A DNA stretch of 44,206 nucleotides from Stenotrophomonas bentonitica (GTDB lineage: Bacteria; Pseudomonadota; Gammaproteobacteria; Xanthomonadales; Xanthomonadaceae). The DNA lies in assembly GCF_002887735.1 (NCBI RefSeq), contig NZ_PKQP01000015.1, forward strand, positions 1-44,206, given 5' to 3'. Position numbers and translations under genes: made by a program. The notes under the pieces are model-generated. The model was not told where the DNA came from. It did not search any database and worked only from the letters and a program-made list of their open reading frames with translations. Below are positions 27,009 to 36,074 of this stretch, piece by piece. Within the stretch, counting starts at the first letter, position 1. Every line of letters begins with the position of its first letter.

Positions 27009-27502
27009 GCCGATGACCGGTGCGATTAGCTAGGCCAGCCCGATCATCCGCAAGCGGGGCAGGGTGCAGTCCTGCCCCGGATCCCACTCGCCGCAATAGA
27101 CCCGTGAGGTACCTGATCCATGATGAGCAACGCCCAGGTGAACAGGATCCCCAGCGTCGAATTGCAGCTCTTCAAATGGATCACGCTGGTCGATGCCGTC
27201 GAGACTCCCGACTGCGTTGAGCTGGAGGGCGGCGCCCGGATCTGGATCAAGTAGGCATGCCATTCGCTGGCCGGCTTTGGCGATGATGTGCCAATACTCA
27301 CGTTGAGCATTCAGCTCATCCCCTGCGTTAGAGGTCGCCGCTGGTCTACCGAATTTATCGAGATGTGCAGTAGCTTGATCCCGTGGCCGGCCTTATTTCT
27401 TCGAGCCGGCGCAAAATCAAAGCTATCGCCCTGCCCCATACGCAGAGGATCCATCCAGCTGCAGCGGCCAACGCTAACGCATCATCGCCAGAGGTGGCGG
27501 GG
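27009..27502. other. Region without a convincing gene
   Basis: Nearly 500 bases. A perfect inverted repeat GGGGCAGG-GTGCAGT-CCTGCCCC lies at 27056-27078 and may end the kfrA-like transcript. Short frames exist on both strands around 27030-27310, for example a 44-residue plus-strand frame from 27121 (MMSNAQVNRIPSVELQLFKW). None could be recognised or preferred, so this may be decayed accessory DNA. Confidence 0.5.
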
Positions 27503-28372
27503 TCAAAACTTGAGCGTTTCACCATCTTCAGGAATCAAGACGCTGCCTTGGAGCGAATTTTCGATAACGTACTGCCGCAGGTCGGCGCGGGAGACAGTCG
27601 CGTGGTTCACGGCATCCATATGCACGGACACAATCTTCGCATTAGGGGCGAGCGTGTGCGCCCTAAGTGTATCCCCAGAACTCATGATGATCCCCGTATC
27701 AAAACCCGTGATGCGAGCATCGCCAGTGTTGAGGACGATAACATCCGGTTTATAGCGATTGATCGTATCCTGTACTTCATTCGTCCAGACGGTATCAGCA
27801 GCAAGGTAGATCGTTGGTGAACCAGCCTTTTCAAAGACCAAACCCATAACACTGCCAAGTCTCTTCGCCAGCGACTCAATCGCGTACATTGAATCCGAGC
27901 CGTGCTGAGTCACAGTGCGGGAGATAGCCACTCCGCCAAAAATTTCGCGCGGACGCAGGATCCGGACGTCTTTGAAACCCTTATCCCTCAGCAGCTTAGC
28001 GTCAACTTCGTTTTGGACGAATACGGGCATCTGCTTCGGAATCAGCGACTCAGCGGCGGGATCCCAATGATCCAAGTGGGTATGTGTCACAAGCACCGCA
28101 TCCACTCCCTTGAGCACCTGACCGGTGTCGAAGGGAAGTTCGACGGTCGGGTTGCGCAATTCATTGCGATACGTTTCCGGGAAGCCTGGATAGGCGCCTT
28201 TAGAGGCCAGCATAGGGTCCACCAGCAATACGGTTTCGCCATACGTAATCTTAGCCGTGGCATTGCGTATCTGCTGGAACGACGTCGTCGCGCCCGAGAC
28301 GCCTGCAGCATCTGCGTTGCTCTGGAGGCCTAGCGCCGAAAGCGTGCCAAGTGTAAGGGACAGCATTTTCAT
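27503..28372 (-). CDS. Secreted MBL-fold metallo-hydrolase
   Basis: 289 residues with a probable signal peptide (LSLTLGTLSALGLQSNADAA) and a metallo-beta-lactamase fold. The metal motif HTHLDHWD (residues ~96-103) has the HxHxDH pattern; further candidate ligands are His in TQHGSDSMY, Asp in LAADTVW, and His in SVHMDAVNH. The region near VLVTHTHLDHWDPAAESLIP resembles UlaG-like or lactonase-like MBL enzymes, not class B beta-lactamases. The substrate is unknown. It lies directly downstream (9 bases) of an IS3-type fragment on the same strand, so it may be transcribed from IS-borne sequence. Base composition is less GC-rich than the cop genes. Confidence 0.85.
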   Translation of the reverse strand: MKMLSLTLGTLSALGLQSNADAAGVSGATTSFQQIRNATAKITYGETVLLVDPMLASKGAYPGFPETYRNELRNPTVELPFDTGQVLKGVDAVLVTHTHLDHWDPAAESLIPKQMPVFVQNEVDAKLLRDKGFKDVRILRPREIFGGVAISRTVTQHGSDSMYAIESLAKRLGSVMGLVFEKAGSPTIYLAADTVWTNEVQDTINRYKPDVIVLNTGDARITGFDTGIIMSSGDTLRAHTLAPNAKIVSVHMDAVNHATVSRADLRQYVIENSLQGSVLIPEDGETLKF

Positions 28373-28381
28373 ATGTCTTCT

Positions 28382-28646
28382 CTAATTGGAGTGATCGCGC
28401 TCCTCAGTCAGACGTTTCACCTCGGCCTTCAACCGACGCACCTCGGCTGAGTCCTTGGGCGTGGGCAACATCGACCCCTCTGGTGTGCCCGCCAAGGCCT
28501 CGCTCTTGGCCTTGCGGAGCCATTGGTAAAGGCTGTGGGATGAGACCCCCAGCCGCTTGGCAACCTCGGCTACAGCAAAGCCCCTTTGGGTAACCTGCTT
28601 GACCGCTTCGGCATTGAACTCATCCGTGTACTGCTTGCTCGCCATA
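28382..28646 (-). pseudogene. IS3-family transposase OrfA, truncated
   Basis: About 88 residues (MASKQYTDEFNAEAVKQVT, VAEVAKRLGVSSHSLYQWL, then EVRRLKAEVKRLTEERD) match the HTH and leucine-zipper part of IS3-family OrfA. The real start is the ATG at 28646; the upstream in-frame MEAREVS is not family-like. Normally ILKKAA... follows ERD; here the frame runs into HSN and stop, so the end is lost. OrfB with the DDE site is absent. It cannot transpose. Confidence 0.85.
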
Positions 28647-28708
28647 GACACCTCTCTGGCTTCCATTGCTTATGGCTCTGAGATGTCTACGAAATCTTGG
28701 CCGGTCCA
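28384..28708 (-). mobile_element. Remnant of an IS3-family insertion sequence
   Basis: The minus-strand end is TGGACCGGCCAAGATTTCGT (starts at 28708), typical of IS3-family terminal repeats that begin with TG. Only the left end and most of orfA remain, about 325 bases. The inner boundary is abrupt at 28384-28390, directly upstream of the MBL-fold gene. No flanking duplication can be judged because the other end is missing. Confidence 0.7.
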
Positions 28709-28829
28709 ATGAGAACCTTTGTGCCCATGATAATTGGTCGCAGTTGATGAAAGCAGAAAAAAGGCTCAGGCGGCTAAACGGCCCTCACGAGAGCCATCCG
28801 TTACGCCGTCAGATGAGACGTACGTCTGG

Positions 28830-29558
28830 CTACTTTTTGCGTTTTATGGTTCTGCATCGGCCTTTCGCTGCCTTCTGCTTCCTACCCCCTGTCACCACAT
28901 GCCTTGTAATCCACTGGGCAGCAGACGGTTCCGCGCTGAAGGTCCTAATGATCCTTTCAACTACAGTTGAATACCCCACCGTCGCACCTCTGAGCAGGTT
29001 GGTCCAGAACCGAGCAATGAGAAAAGACAGCACGCCACTCATAAGGACGGAGCCAAAGAACCAGAAATGACTAATGGGCGAGGTAACCTTCAGCCCCTTG
29101 GTAAACATATACGTCGCAAACATGCCTGCACCGGAATGCGCCAGCATTATCAACGACGTCGGCGAAGTGCGAACCCTGAAGACAACCGAGGTGGAAAGCG
29201 TTTCTACAGCCGACAGAAGAATCAGTAAAAGGCTTGCCGTTAATGCGGGGCACAGAAGCTGGCAACCAGACTGCTGCGTGTAAAGAAGGAATGGAGCCGC
29301 CAACAAGACCAGTGCCTCAAGGCACACGCTGGGATATCTCCTCAGGAACTGCCCCCAACTTCTTCGGGCTAATGCAAACATGTCCTGAATAAGGCTAGCC
29401 ACCGTCATTGCGGCCATGCTGGATAGCGTGATACAGGCTGGGATCCAGAGCATCCTCTCCTCCGGTCCCGGCGCGAAAGGCTCCATAGCCACCACGCCCC
29501 AGGTGGCCATCGCAAGGAACGACACGATAGGCCATACAGCTTGGCTTACTTTTCGCAT
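28830..29558 (-). CDS. Unknown integral membrane protein coupled to a response regulator
   Basis: 242 residues with about six hydrophobic segments (AVWPIVSFLAMATWGVVAM, ITLSSMAAMTVASLIQ, VCLEALVLLAAPFLLY, LCPALTASLLLILLSA, a segment near FWFFGSVLMSGVLSFLIARFW) and a strongly basic C-terminal tail (GGRKQKAAKGRCRTIKRKK). I do not recognise the family. No histidine-kinase motifs (H-box, N or G boxes) are visible. The ATG lies 13 bases inside the end of the response-regulator gene, so the two are translationally coupled and probably act together. A role as a membrane sensor or partner is inference only. Confidence 0.7.
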   Translation of the reverse strand: MRKVSQAVWPIVSFLAMATWGVVAMEPFAPGPEERMLWIPACITLSSMAAMTVASLIQDMFALARRSWGQFLRRYPSVCLEALVLLAAPFLLYTQQSGCQLLCPALTASLLLILLSAVETLSTSVVFRVRTSPTSLIMLAHSGAGMFATYMFTKGLKVTSPISHFWFFGSVLMSGVLSFLIARFWTNLLRGATVGYSTVVERIIRTFSAEPSAAQWITRHVVTGGRKQKAAKGRCRTIKRKK

Positions 29559-30283
29559 AGAGCTGCTACATCCGACGTGCAGGCTCTTCTTGGCGAGCCC
29601 GAAACGATCATCTCGGCCCCCAATCGATAGCCAAAGCGTGGCAGCGTATGTATCAACCTCTCGTCGAACCCCCCATCAACGCTTCGTCTGAGGGCGGACA
29701 TATGAGATCGGAGCAGGTCCCGATCTGGCGGATCGTCCCCCCATAAAGCGTGCTCCAGCTCTTGGCGACTCACAGCCGAAGGGCTCGCCCGCATCAGAAC
29801 TTGTAGCAACTTTCGGGATCCAGGGTAGAGCCGCAGCTGCCTTCCTTCCCTGGTCGCTATCAACGTTGCCAGATCGAGAGTAAGGCCACCGACTGTCAGC
29901 CGTCTGGTGGCCGGACGCCCTTGGGCGCGGTTCACTATCGCCTGAAGCCGGACTTCCAATTCCGGGATGTCAAATGGCTTGGTTACATAGTCATCCGCCC
30001 CAGAACGGAAGGCACGAATTTTATCGGACAGCTCCCGCCTCTCAGTAAGCATCAGAACTGGTACCGATACACCATGCTCAGACCGCAGCTTGCTGATCAG
30101 ATCAGGGCCTTCGATACGCGGCAACGTCCAATCCAAGACGACTGCGTCATAGGTATTAGACACTGCAAGGTGCAGCCCTGTGACGCCGTCTCCCGCAGCA
30201 TCGAGCTGATGCCCCCTGCACTCGAAATACTCGAAAATCGCCTTGGCAACCCGGAGATCACGGTCAATGACAAGAAGGCGCAT
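29546..30283 (-). CDS. OmpR/PhoB-type response regulator, atypical receiver
   Basis: 245 residues from the ATG at 30283, two bases after the stop of the ATPase gene; an earlier start at 30319 would overlap that gene. The receiver keeps the phospho-acceptor Asp in AVVLDWTLP, Thr in VLMLTERRE and Lys in YVTKPFDIPE. The N-terminal acidic cluster is VIDRDL instead of the usual V(E/D)DD, so one Mg-binding acid is Arg. The C-terminal winged helix is normal (GSRKLLQVLMRASPSAVSRQ, LRSHMSALRRSVDGG). No kinase gene is nearby. It probably regulates this metal operon. Cognate kinase and DNA site are unknown. Confidence 0.88.
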   Translation of the reverse strand: MRLLVIDRDLRVAKAIFEYFECRGHQLDAAGDGVTGLHLAVSNTYDAVVLDWTLPRIEGPDLISKLRSEHGVSVPVLMLTERRELSDKIRAFRSGADDYVTKPFDIPELEVRLQAIVNRAQGRPATRRLTVGGLTLDLATLIATREGRQLRLYPGSRKLLQVLMRASPSAVSRQELEHALWGDDPPDRDLLRSHMSALRRSVDGGFDERLIHTLPRFGYRLGAEMIVSGSPRRACTSDVAALCEK

Positions 30284-30284
30284 G

Positions 30285-32744
30285 TCAGGACTGACGGTAG
30301 CCGAGAAGCCGAAGGGCATTGAACACCACCAGCAACGTCGAGCCCTCGTGCACGGCTACGGCGGGACCAATGCCAAGACCCATGATTGTGGCTGGAACGA
30401 GCAGTGCGACAACGCCAAGGCTGACATAGACGTTCTGACGGATCACCCCTCGGGTGCGACGACTGAGCTCCACAGCGAAGGCAACCTGTTTCAGGTCCTC
30501 GGACATGAGGGCAACATCAGCAGTCTCCAGCGCGACATCGGAAGAGGCCGCTCCCATCGCAATACCCACACTTGCACTGGCCATTGCAGGTGCGTCATTT
30601 ACGCCGTCGCCCACCATCGCCACCCGCTCCGTCTCTTTTAATTGACGGATCGCCTTTACCTTATCGTCGGGCATGAGATTGCCCCATGCCTCGTCCAAAC
30701 CGACGTCCCTTGCTACAGCTTGGGCAACAGTCTGATGGTCACCGGAGATCATGATCATCCGCTGGATGCCCAAGCTCCGTAACTTTTCCAATGCCTCACG
30801 TGCCTCTGGGCGCGGCGTGTCCATCAGCCCGATGATGCCCAGGTCCCGGTCGCCCAGGCGAACCGCCATGGTCGTTCTCCCAGCTTCGCGCAGTACATCG
30901 ATAGCAGACTGCGCGTCAGTGGTGAGAGCTCCAATGCTACCGTTACCGAACATCTCTGCTTTTCCGATCCAGGCGCTGATGCCGTTCACTTTTGCCTGAA
31001 CGCCGCTCCCCGCAAAGTTCGTAAGATCCGTCGCGCCCGTCACCTGGATGTCGCCCAGTCGAGCGCTCCCGTCGCGAACGATGGCTGCAGCTAACGGGTG
31101 GTCACTGAGGGCCTCTACGGCCACCGCAATTTGGAGCAACTCTTTCTCCGTTGCCCCCTGCATGACCTTGATATCGGTGATGCGCGGCTTGCCTTGGGTG
31201 AGCGTTCCGGTCTTGTCAAACGCGATGGCGCGGATCATTCCTAACTCTTCGAGCGGCGCTCCACCTTTGATGAGTACACCACCACGTGCGGCTCTTGCGA
31301 TCCCCGCCAGAACAGCACTTGGCGTGGCTATGGCCAGTGCGCAGGGGCTCGCTGCTACCAAAACTGCCATAGCACGATAGAAGCTGTCACGGAATGGCTC
31401 ATCAACCACAACCCAGGAGAAGAGAAGGAGTGCAGCCAGAATCAATACCGCAGGAACGAACACTCTCTCGAACTTGTCCGTAAAGCGCTGCGTGGGCGAC
31501 TTCCTCGTCTCAGCCTCACTTACCATCTTGACGACGCGAGCGAGGGCGGATTCCCCTGATCTACGCGTGACTTCAACCTCCAAGGCGCCAGAGCCATTGA
31601 TAGTGCCGGCGAAAACACGTGACTCCATTGCCACCGAATCAGACCGAACCCGTGCCAGGGCAGGGTCACTGACTGCCAGCTTATCGACCGGGATGCTTTC
31701 CCCGGTGACAGGGGCTTGGTCAACGCTGCTAGCCCCTTTGATAACGAATCCGTCCGCCGGCATCCGGTCATTGGGACGTACGACCACGACGTCTCCAGGT
31801 ATCAAGGCTTCAACCCGGACTTCAACCACCCGTCCATCCCTCAGTACCTTGGCGGTCTCAGGGGCAAGCTTGGCGAGAGCTTCGATCGCACGCTTCGCCC
31901 GGCCCATCGCGTAATGTTCAAGGGCGTGACCGAGACTGAAGAGGAACAGAAGCAAAGCGCCTTCGGCCCATGCGCCGAGCGCGGCTGCGCCTGCCGCTGC
32001 AACCAGCATCAGCGTATCGATCTCAAAGCGCTTTAGCTTGATATTCCCGATCGCCTCGCCAAGCGTGAACCAGCCGCCAAAGACGTAGGCTGCTACGTAA
32101 AACGCTGTGGGAATCCAGGGCGTTTGGGTCAACCCAAGCTTTTCAATCGCAAATCCCACGATCAGGAGCAGGCCGCAAGCAAGTGAGAAGATCAGCTCAC
32201 TATTGCCACCCAGGAGGCCCCCGTGGGAATGACCGGGGTCCTGTCCGTCCTTGTGATCGTGTCCTTCGCGCTGATCCTTCAAATCTCCCCTCGGACTCGG
32301 TGGCTCTTGCGCTACACCCAGCGCGTCAAGCTTCGCTCTCAGCTCCGCCTCGCCTGTCTTGGCTCTCTCGTACTCGATACTTATGCCGCCAGCTGGGCTG
32401 GTGGTGGCTTCAATGACGCCTGGTACGGCCTGCACTTGCGCCGCAATTGTCCTTGCCTTTCGTGCGTGAACGGCCGAACCAAGCTCCAAGAAAAGGTGGC
32501 CATACCGATCACCCAACTCAACGCCCATGGATGCCGCCACCTCTCGCACTCGCTGAAGCGAGACGATCTCGGGGTTGTAATGAATGCAGAGCATTCCGAG
32601 AGCTCCCTCGCCACCCTCGCACGCGTGCACGCGCGATACTCCGTTCATTTCCTCAAGGCCATCGACCAGCCTCTGCACGCAGCTGTCGTCGCGAGCGACG
32701 CCTGGGAGTAGTAGCGGCAGTTCGATTTCTGTGGTCAGGTTCAT
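30285..32744 (-). CDS. P1B-type heavy-metal ATPase, P1B-4-like (Zn/Cd/Co)
   Basis: 819 residues. Two N-terminal ferredoxin-like HMA folds (residues ~1-75 and ~78-145) lack the usual CxxC; only a DDSC remains. A His-rich linker follows (GHDHKDGQDPGHSHGG). The core is intact: TGE in PVTGES, SPC in the sixth membrane helix (AASPCALAIATPS, ~residue 465), DKTGTLTQG (~510), DHPLAAA, GDGVNDAPA, and HEGSTLLVV near the end (~800). SPC plus HEGxT mark the P1B-4 subgroup known for Co/Zn/Cd export, as in CzcP. It lies 78 bases after czcA in the same operon and would pump cytosolic metal to the periplasm for CzcCBA. Confidence 0.92.
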   Translation of the reverse strand: MNLTTEIELPLLLPGVARDDSCVQRLVDGLEEMNGVSRVHACEGGEGALGMLCIHYNPEIVSLQRVREVAASMGVELGDRYGHLFLELGSAVHARKARTIAAQVQAVPGVIEATTSPAGGISIEYERAKTGEAELRAKLDALGVAQEPPSPRGDLKDQREGHDHKDGQDPGHSHGGLLGGNSELIFSLACGLLLIVGFAIEKLGLTQTPWIPTAFYVAAYVFGGWFTLGEAIGNIKLKRFEIDTLMLVAAAGAAALGAWAEGALLLFLFSLGHALEHYAMGRAKRAIEALAKLAPETAKVLRDGRVVEVRVEALIPGDVVVVRPNDRMPADGFVIKGASSVDQAPVTGESIPVDKLAVSDPALARVRSDSVAMESRVFAGTINGSGALEVEVTRRSGESALARVVKMVSEAETRKSPTQRFTDKFERVFVPAVLILAALLLFSWVVVDEPFRDSFYRAMAVLVAASPCALAIATPSAVLAGIARAARGGVLIKGGAPLEELGMIRAIAFDKTGTLTQGKPRITDIKVMQGATEKELLQIAVAVEALSDHPLAAAIVRDGSARLGDIQVTGATDLTNFAGSGVQAKVNGISAWIGKAEMFGNGSIGALTTDAQSAIDVLREAGRTTMAVRLGDRDLGIIGLMDTPRPEAREALEKLRSLGIQRMIMISGDHQTVAQAVARDVGLDEAWGNLMPDDKVKAIRQLKETERVAMVGDGVNDAPAMASASVGIAMGAASSDVALETADVALMSEDLKQVAFAVELSRRTRGVIRQNVYVSLGVVALLVPATIMGLGIGPAVAVHEGSTLLVVFNALRLLGYRQS

Positions 32745-32822
32745 GTGTTCCCTCCAACGTCATAAAAATGGATCGGGAAGTCCGGCAGGCAGATGCGCTG
32801 CCGGACCCAAACATTCCATCAA

Positions 32823-35800
32823 TCAGTGGGCAGTTTCCGGTTGCCCTTTGGGATCTGGCTTGGACAAACGGCCCGCAAATGTCGGCAGCACAAGCAGTGT
32901 GAGCACTGTGGCGGTCAACAGGCCGCCAATGACCACCGTCGCGAGAGGCTTCTGCACCTCAGCGCCAGACCCACTGGCAATGGCCATAGGAATGAAGCCG
33001 ACGATCGCCACCAGCGCGGTGGTCACGACAGCGCGAATTCGGCTGCCGGCGCCGTTCATTGCCGCGATCAGTGGACTGTCACCAGCATCAAGCCTCTCTC
33101 TGATGGCTTGCATGAGCACCAATCCGTTCAGCGTCGCAACACCCGATACAGCGATGAATCCGACAGCGGCCGATACCGAGAACGGCATACCACGCACCAG
33201 CAATGCGAGAATTCCGCCAACTAGGGCAAGCGGGACGCAGGTGAACACCAAACCCGCCTCCTTTGCACTGCCCAATGCCATGAACAGGAGGCTGCCGATC
33301 AGCAGGAAGACAATCGGAACAACTGTCATGAGTCGCTTTTCAGCCCGCTGCAAGTTCTCGAACTGACCGCCCCACGTCATGTGCGCGCCCGGTGGAAGCT
33401 GTACGTCCTTCACCGCCGCCTGGGCCTCTCCCACAAACCCGCCCAAGTCACGACCGCGAACATTTGCCTGCACCACGACACGGCGGCTTCCGTTGTTTCG
33501 ACTGATCTGGTTCGGCCCCTCGCTGATCTCGATGCGTGCGACAGAGGAGAGCGGGACGATGCCCCCAGTAGGCGTTGCAATCGGCAGCGATGCGAGCTGA
33601 TCGGGGTCATTGCGTGCGTCGTCGCTGAGGCGAACAACAACATCGAACCGGCGGTCACCCTCGAAGATCTTGCCTGCCGCGGCGCCGCCAATACCGGTTG
33701 AAAGCGCGTCGCTTACGTCCGCCGCCGTGAGGCCATACTGCGCAGCTGCAAGATGATCGATCGCCACATTGAGGGTGGGTAGGCCGGAAATCTGCTCAAC
33801 ACGGACATCTGCCGAGCCCTGAACGTTTCTTAGCTTCAGCGCGATCTGGTCGGCAACAGCTTGCAGTTGCTCGAAGTTGTCGCCGTAGATCATGACGGCC
33901 AAGTCCGTACGTACACCTGAGATCAGCTCATTGAAGCGCAGCTCGATGGGCTGGCTGAATTCAAAGCTGTTGCCTATCTGCGAGGCGGCGATCTTTTCAA
34001 ACCTCGCAATCAGATCCTCCTTGCTCAGGGAAGAGTCTGGCCACTCCTTTCTTGGCTTAAGTACGATCACACTGTCGGAGATGTTGGTCGGCATGGGGTC
34101 GATAGCTGCTTCTGCGGTACCGGTCCGCGAGAAGACCGTCACGACCTCTGGTTCAGCAGCAATAGCCTTCTCCAGCGCCAACTGCATAGCCAACGATTGC
34201 TCAAGCGACGTCGATGGCACACGCAATGCCTGCATGGCGAGGTTTCCCTCATCAAGGGTTGGCATGAACTCTCGACCCAGCATCGTAAAGCCGACCACGC
34301 CCATCCCGAGCATCAAAAGGGCGCTAGCGAACACTGCCTTGGGCCTACGAATCGCCGCTTGGATCGCCGGTTCAATACGGCCGCGCAGGACGCGGATGAT
34401 TGCTGTCTCATGTTCTTCGTCCTGGTCGCCCTCGTGTCCCTCCTTATTCGCATGGAGCTTGGGTTCCCTGACCAGCAGGGCAGCCATCGCCGGTACGAAG
34501 GTAAAGGAGAAGATGAACGCGCCAACGAGGGCGAGCAGGAAGGTGGCGGCCATCGGGTGGAAGGTCTTGCCTTCCACACCTTCCAACGTAAGGATCGGTG
34601 CGAAGACCAACAGGATGATCACCTGGCCGAACGCTGCAGGACGCGCCATCTTCCTCGCCGAGTCGGCGGCCACACGCAGTCGCTCCATTGCATTGAGGGG
34701 TCGGCCAAGTTCGGCACGCCTCTTCCCAAGCATCAGCAGGGTGGACTCGATCACAATTACCGCGCCATCTACAAGGATGCCGAAGTCCAGCGCTCCCAAG
34801 CTCATCAGGTTGCCGCTGATACCGAACTTGTTCATGCCGATAACAGCGAACAGGAACGACAGCGGAATAACCAAGGCGGTGATGGCTGCCGCACGCAGGT
34901 TGCCTAGCAGCAGGAACAGCACAACGACGACCAGCAGGGCACCTTCGGTTAGGTTCTTGGCGACAGTCTTGACAGTGGAGTTAACCAGCACACTACGGTC
35001 CAGCACTGGCTCTGCGAAGATCTCGGCGGGTAGGGATTCATTGACCTGTGCCAGACGCTCAGCAGCAGCTTGAGCGACGGTGCGGCTGTTGCCGCCAGCG
35101 ATCATGAGTGCCGTGCCCAGTACTGCCTCATGACCGTTTCGGCTAGCTGCACCAAGCCGTGGGGCGCGCCCCATCCCGACCTCGGCAACATCGGCCACCC
35201 GGATCACCACGCCGTCCTTGGTGGCAACCGGCGACTGAGCCAGGTCGTCGGTCGTCAGGGCAAGGCCGTCGGCCCGAACGACCAGTCCTTCGCCCGCACG
35301 CTGGACGAAACCGGCACCAGCCTGGACGTTGGAGCGTTCCAGAGCTTGGACCAAATCGGCCAGACCCAGGTTGTATGCCGCCAGTCGAGCGCTGTCGGGG
35401 TAGATGCCGTATTCCTTGACGTAGCCACCTACGGTATCAACACCGGCCAGGCCGGGGCTGGAGCGCATCTGTGGTGCGATGATCCAGTCCTGGACAGTAC
35501 GCAGGTACGTTGCGCGCTCCTGGGCGGTTCCAAGTCGATCGCCCTCTGGTGTCAGGTAAACCTCACCTTCTTGCCAGCCAGCCTGGCCGGGCTTGGCTAG
35601 CTTCTTGGGGTCAAATGGCTTGAAGTCCACCGTCCACATGAGAACCTCGCCCAGCCCGGTTGTAACCGGGGAGAGCATGGGGGACACGCCCTCGGGCAGA
35701 TCTCCGGCAGCCTCCCGCATCCGCTCTGCCACCTGCTGGCGGGCGAAATAGATGTCGGTCTGATCAGTAAAGATCGCCGTGACCTGAGAGAAGCCATTGC

Positions 35801-36059
35801 GTGACAGGGAACGAGTGGTGTTCAGACCCGGGATTCCGGCCAAGGCCGTTTCCAGAGGATAGGTAACCTGGCGCTCAATCTGCTCCGGAGTAAGGGCAGG
35901 TGCGATGGTATTGATCTGAACTTGGCGGTTGGTGATATCTGGTACAGCATCGACTGGCAGCTTGCTCAGTTGGAACAAGCCAAAGCAGGCAATCAATGCA
36001 GCCAGAAACACCACGAGCCAGCGGAACTTGACCGCTGCTTCAATGATGATCTTGAACAT
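32823..36059 (-). CDS. czcA: CzcA-type RND efflux pump (Zn/Cd/Co)
   Basis: 1078 residues; a complete heavy-metal RND pump of the inner membrane. TM4 reads LGALDFGILVDGAVIVIEST (~residue 425), the DFG-x3-DGA-xxx-E pattern of the divalent Zn/Co/Cd group (HME1) rather than the Cu/Ag group. The periplasmic porter loops and two large repeats are present (PDITNRQVQINTIAPALTPE; GREFMPTLDEGNLAMQALR). It starts 15 bases after czcB. A His/Glu/Asp-rich loop (NKEGHEGDQDEEHE, ~residues 530-545) faces the cytoplasm and may bind metal. Complete and probably functional. Confidence 0.95.
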   Translation of the reverse strand: MFKIIIEAAVKFRWLVVFLAALIACFGLFQLSKLPVDAVPDITNRQVQINTIAPALTPEQIERQVTYPLETALAGIPGLNTTRSLSRNGFSQVTAIFTDQTDIYFARQQVAERMREAAGDLPEGVSPMLSPVTTGLGEVLMWTVDFKPFDPKKLAKPGQAGWQEGEVYLTPEGDRLGTAQERATYLRTVQDWIIAPQMRSSPGLAGVDTVGGYVKEYGIYPDSARLAAYNLGLADLVQALERSNVQAGAGFVQRAGEGLVVRADGLALTTDDLAQSPVATKDGVVIRVADVAEVGMGRAPRLGAASRNGHEAVLGTALMIAGGNSRTVAQAAAERLAQVNESLPAEIFAEPVLDRSVLVNSTVKTVAKNLTEGALLVVVVLFLLLGNLRAAAITALVIPLSFLFAVIGMNKFGISGNLMSLGALDFGILVDGAVIVIESTLLMLGKRRAELGRPLNAMERLRVAADSARKMARPAAFGQVIILLVFAPILTLEGVEGKTFHPMAATFLLALVGAFIFSFTFVPAMAALLVREPKLHANKEGHEGDQDEEHETAIIRVLRGRIEPAIQAAIRRPKAVFASALLMLGMGVVGFTMLGREFMPTLDEGNLAMQALRVPSTSLEQSLAMQLALEKAIAAEPEVVTVFSRTGTAEAAIDPMPTNISDSVIVLKPRKEWPDSSLSKEDLIARFEKIAASQIGNSFEFSQPIELRFNELISGVRTDLAVMIYGDNFEQLQAVADQIALKLRNVQGSADVRVEQISGLPTLNVAIDHLAAAQYGLTAADVSDALSTGIGGAAAGKIFEGDRRFDVVVRLSDDARNDPDQLASLPIATPTGGIVPLSSVARIEISEGPNQISRNNGSRRVVVQANVRGRDLGGFVGEAQAAVKDVQLPPGAHMTWGGQFENLQRAEKRLMTVVPIVFLLIGSLLFMALGSAKEAGLVFTCVPLALVGGILALLVRGMPFSVSAAVGFIAVSGVATLNGLVLMQAIRERLDAGDSPLIAAMNGAGSRIRAVVTTALVAIVGFIPMAIASGSGAEVQKPLATVVIGGLLTATVLTLLVLPTFAGRLSKPDPKGQPETAH

Positions 36060-36074
36060 GGTGTATGAGTTCCC

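Noticed and set aside
27030..27310. Several short overlapping frames as a possible small protein
   Set aside because: Competing frames on both strands, none with a recognisable family; reported only as an unresolved region.
33892..35073. Long plus-strand frame opposite czcA (393 codons)
   Set aside because: Ser/Arg/Thr-rich composition without domains, antisense to a conserved pump.
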